Assembly: GCF_005862305.2 (NCBI RefSeq) | Contig: NZ_CP054021.1 | Span: 2,170,001-2,234,000, forward strand | From: Rhizobium indicum | GTDB taxonomy: Bacteria; Pseudomonadota; Alphaproteobacteria; Rhizobiales; Rhizobiaceae | DNA length: 64,000 nt | Direction of reading: 5' to 3' | In this document: positions 62,842 through 64,000 of the stretch, piece after piece | Layout of the letters: the number at the start of each line of letters is the position of its first letter | Numbering within the stretch: the first letter of the stretch is position 1 | Position numbers and translations under genes: made by a program | Notes under the pieces: model-generated | Databases searched by the model: none | What the model was told of the DNA's origin: nothing | Seen by the model: the letters and a program-made list of their open reading frames with translations, nothing else

Positions 62842-64000
62842 ATGTTCATTTTTCGCATGAAATCGCTTGCCGCGAAACTCATCGTCATCACCGGCATCGC
62901 CATCGCGCTTGTTCTCATCGTTTCGAACTTTTTCCTCATCGGCCAGACCCGGGATCGCGTCCAGACGCTGACGATGGATCAGGCCAACCTCGAGGCAAAG
63001 TCGATCGCCAATGAAATTGCGGCCAATGTCGGCGAGCTCGCCAGCGCCGCCCGCACCATGTCGGGCGTCATCGGCCGCGGCCATGAAGGCAAGTCGCTCG
63101 ATCGCAAGGGCATGATCAACGTGCTGAAGGCCAATCTCGAGCAGAATGCCTTCGCCTTCGGCAGCTGGTTCTGCGAGCAGCTCGGCGCGCTTGACGGCAA
63201 GAGCACCGAGATCGCCAACAACAATGACGAAGGCACCAACAAGAACGGCGCCTTCACGCCCTACTGGTCGAAGACCAAGGACGGCGGCATCCAATATTCG
63301 ACCTTCGACAATGATTATACCGCCGCATGGTGGAAGCTCGCAGCCGACAGCGGTAAGGGCGCGATCACCACGCCCTATATGGCCGAAGGAACCGACGTGC
63401 CGACGCTGCTGACCTCGATTGCCTATCCGGTCATGTCTGATGGTAAGATGATCGGCGTCGGCGGCGTCGATATTTCGCTGAAGTCGCTGACCGACAAGCT
63501 GCAGGCGCTGCATCCTTTCGGTTCGGGCCGCGTCACGCTGCTGTCGCAGGCCGGCAACTGGATCGTCGCGCCGATCCCCGAGCTGATGACCAAGGAATAT
63601 GACGGCGAGGGCGCCGATATCGTCAAGTCGGCGCTGTCGAGCAAACAGCCCGGCCTCGTCAGGAACCTCACCTATGATGGCCTCGATCCCTTCGATCGCG
63701 TCGTCTATCCGTTCGCGGTCCCCGGCGTCAACGCCACCTGGGTCGTGCTCGTCGACGTGCCGCACACGGCAATCAACGCGCCGGTGCGAGACCAGACCTA
63801 TATGATGATCATCAACGGGCTGATCGTGCTTGGCGCCGTCATGCTGGCGCTCTATTTCGCCATCCGCTCTTTCGTGCAGCGGCCGCTCGGCGGGCTGGTC
63901 GCCAGCGTCAAGGCGCTGAGCGACGGCCAGTATGGCGAACCGGTCGCCGCCCAGGACCGCAGCGACGAAGTCGGTTCTGTCGCCAAGGCGCTCGAAGGCT
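62842..64000 (+). CDS. Methyl-accepting chemotaxis protein with dCACHE sensor (partial, 3' end outside window)
   Basis: Only the N-terminal 386 residues are present. A membrane span (LIVITGIAIALVLIVSNFFLIG) is followed by a dCACHE-type periplasmic domain (GSWFCEQLGALDGK, YWSKTKDGGI and VGGVDISLKSLTDKL are typical), then a second span (MMIINGLIVLGAVMLALYFAI) and the start of a HAMP domain (RPLGGLVASVKALSDGQY). dCACHE domains often bind amino acids or other small ligands. The signalling domain would follow beyond the window edge. Confidence 0.9.
   Translation, partial: MFIFRMKSLAAKLIVITGIAIALVLIVSNFFLIGQTRDRVQTLTMDQANLEAKSIANEIAANVGELASAARTMSGVIGRGHEGKSLDRKGMINVLKANLEQNAFAFGSWFCEQLGALDGKSTEIANNNDEGTNKNGAFTPYWSKTKDGGIQYSTFDNDYTAAWWKLAADSGKGAITTPYMAEGTDVPTLLTSIAYPVMSDGKMIGVGGVDISLKSLTDKLQALHPFGSGRVTLLSQAGNWIVAPIPELMTKEYDGEGADIVKSALSSKQPGLVRNLTYDGLDPFDRVVYPFAVPGVNATWVVLVDVPHTAINAPVRDQTYMMIINGLIVLGAVMLALYFAIRSFVQRPLGGLVASVKALSDGQYGEPVAAQDRSDEVGSVAKALEG

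Overview
The window looks like a chromosomal segment of a fast-growing Rhizobium of the etli/leguminosarum group. Base composition is GC-rich, with start-to-start overlaps typical of alphaproteobacteria. Marker features are a frcBCAK fructose ABC cluster with a divergent ROK regulator, the rpmH-rnpA-yidC-engB block, class III adenylate cyclases with TPR tails, a DUF982 gene, RIME-type and other rhizobial palindromic repeats, and an alpha-r14-type anti-Shine-Dalgarno sRNA. Species assignment is by recognition only; no search was run.

Layout. 1-5.5 kb: fructose transport and kinase genes (minus strand) divergent from a ROK repressor and an overlapping FucU/RbsD mutarotase. 5.8-13.8 kb: an accessory stretch with a hypothetical protein, a GGDEF-EAL protein, a YciI-like protein, several SDR and TetR genes, and at least two decay scars: a fused remnant of a divergent SDR/TetR pair, and a frameshifted phospholipid methyltransferase. 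13.9-17 kb: a three-gene operon (FAD oxidoreductase, unusual SDR, proline-racemase-type epimerase) that fits hydroxyproline or D-amino-acid catabolism. 17-21.7 kb: an alpha/beta-hydrolase lipoprotein, the anti-SD sRNA, a RIME-type element, an aldo/keto reductase, a TetR gene and an intact phospholipid N-methyltransferase-like gene.

21.9-33.9 kb: mostly small secreted or lineage-specific proteins, a methyltransferase, a winged-helix-like protein whose gene carries palindromic repeats, a secreted protein with a SecD-P1-like C-terminus, a DUF982 gene and two tandem paralogous adenylate cyclases. It ends at tRNA-Arg(ACG), which is flanked by a broken serine-recombinase C-terminus, so part of it may be an old island. 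34-38 kb: a histidine kinase and a chemoreceptor. 38-41.3 kb: rpmH, rnpA, yidC, engB.

41.3-46 kb lies between engB and argB and carries a cold-shock gene, small genes, a HisKA_2-type kinase, a FAS1 protein and an ECF sigma/anti-sigma pair. 46-64 kb is mainly housekeeping and metabolism: argB, an FMN-dependent lactate dehydrogenase, a PEP-mutase-like enzyme, ada, a HAD nucleotidase, an EF-hand protein, a LOG protein, dapD, dapE, then a def-fmt-truA operon interrupted by a VapBC-type toxin-antitoxin pair, a protoglobin chemoreceptor, rmuC, ribokinase and the start of a dCACHE chemoreceptor.

I found no complete insertion sequence, CRISPR array or rRNA. The points most worth a second look are the three-hairpin CCTCCTCCC sRNA, the 22-bp-arm perfect palindrome in front of a TetR gene, the paired deletion scar at 8.5-9.1 kb, the toxin-antitoxin pair inside the formylation/deformylation operon, the sigma/anti-sigma/FAS1 module, and the SecD-P1-like secreted protein.
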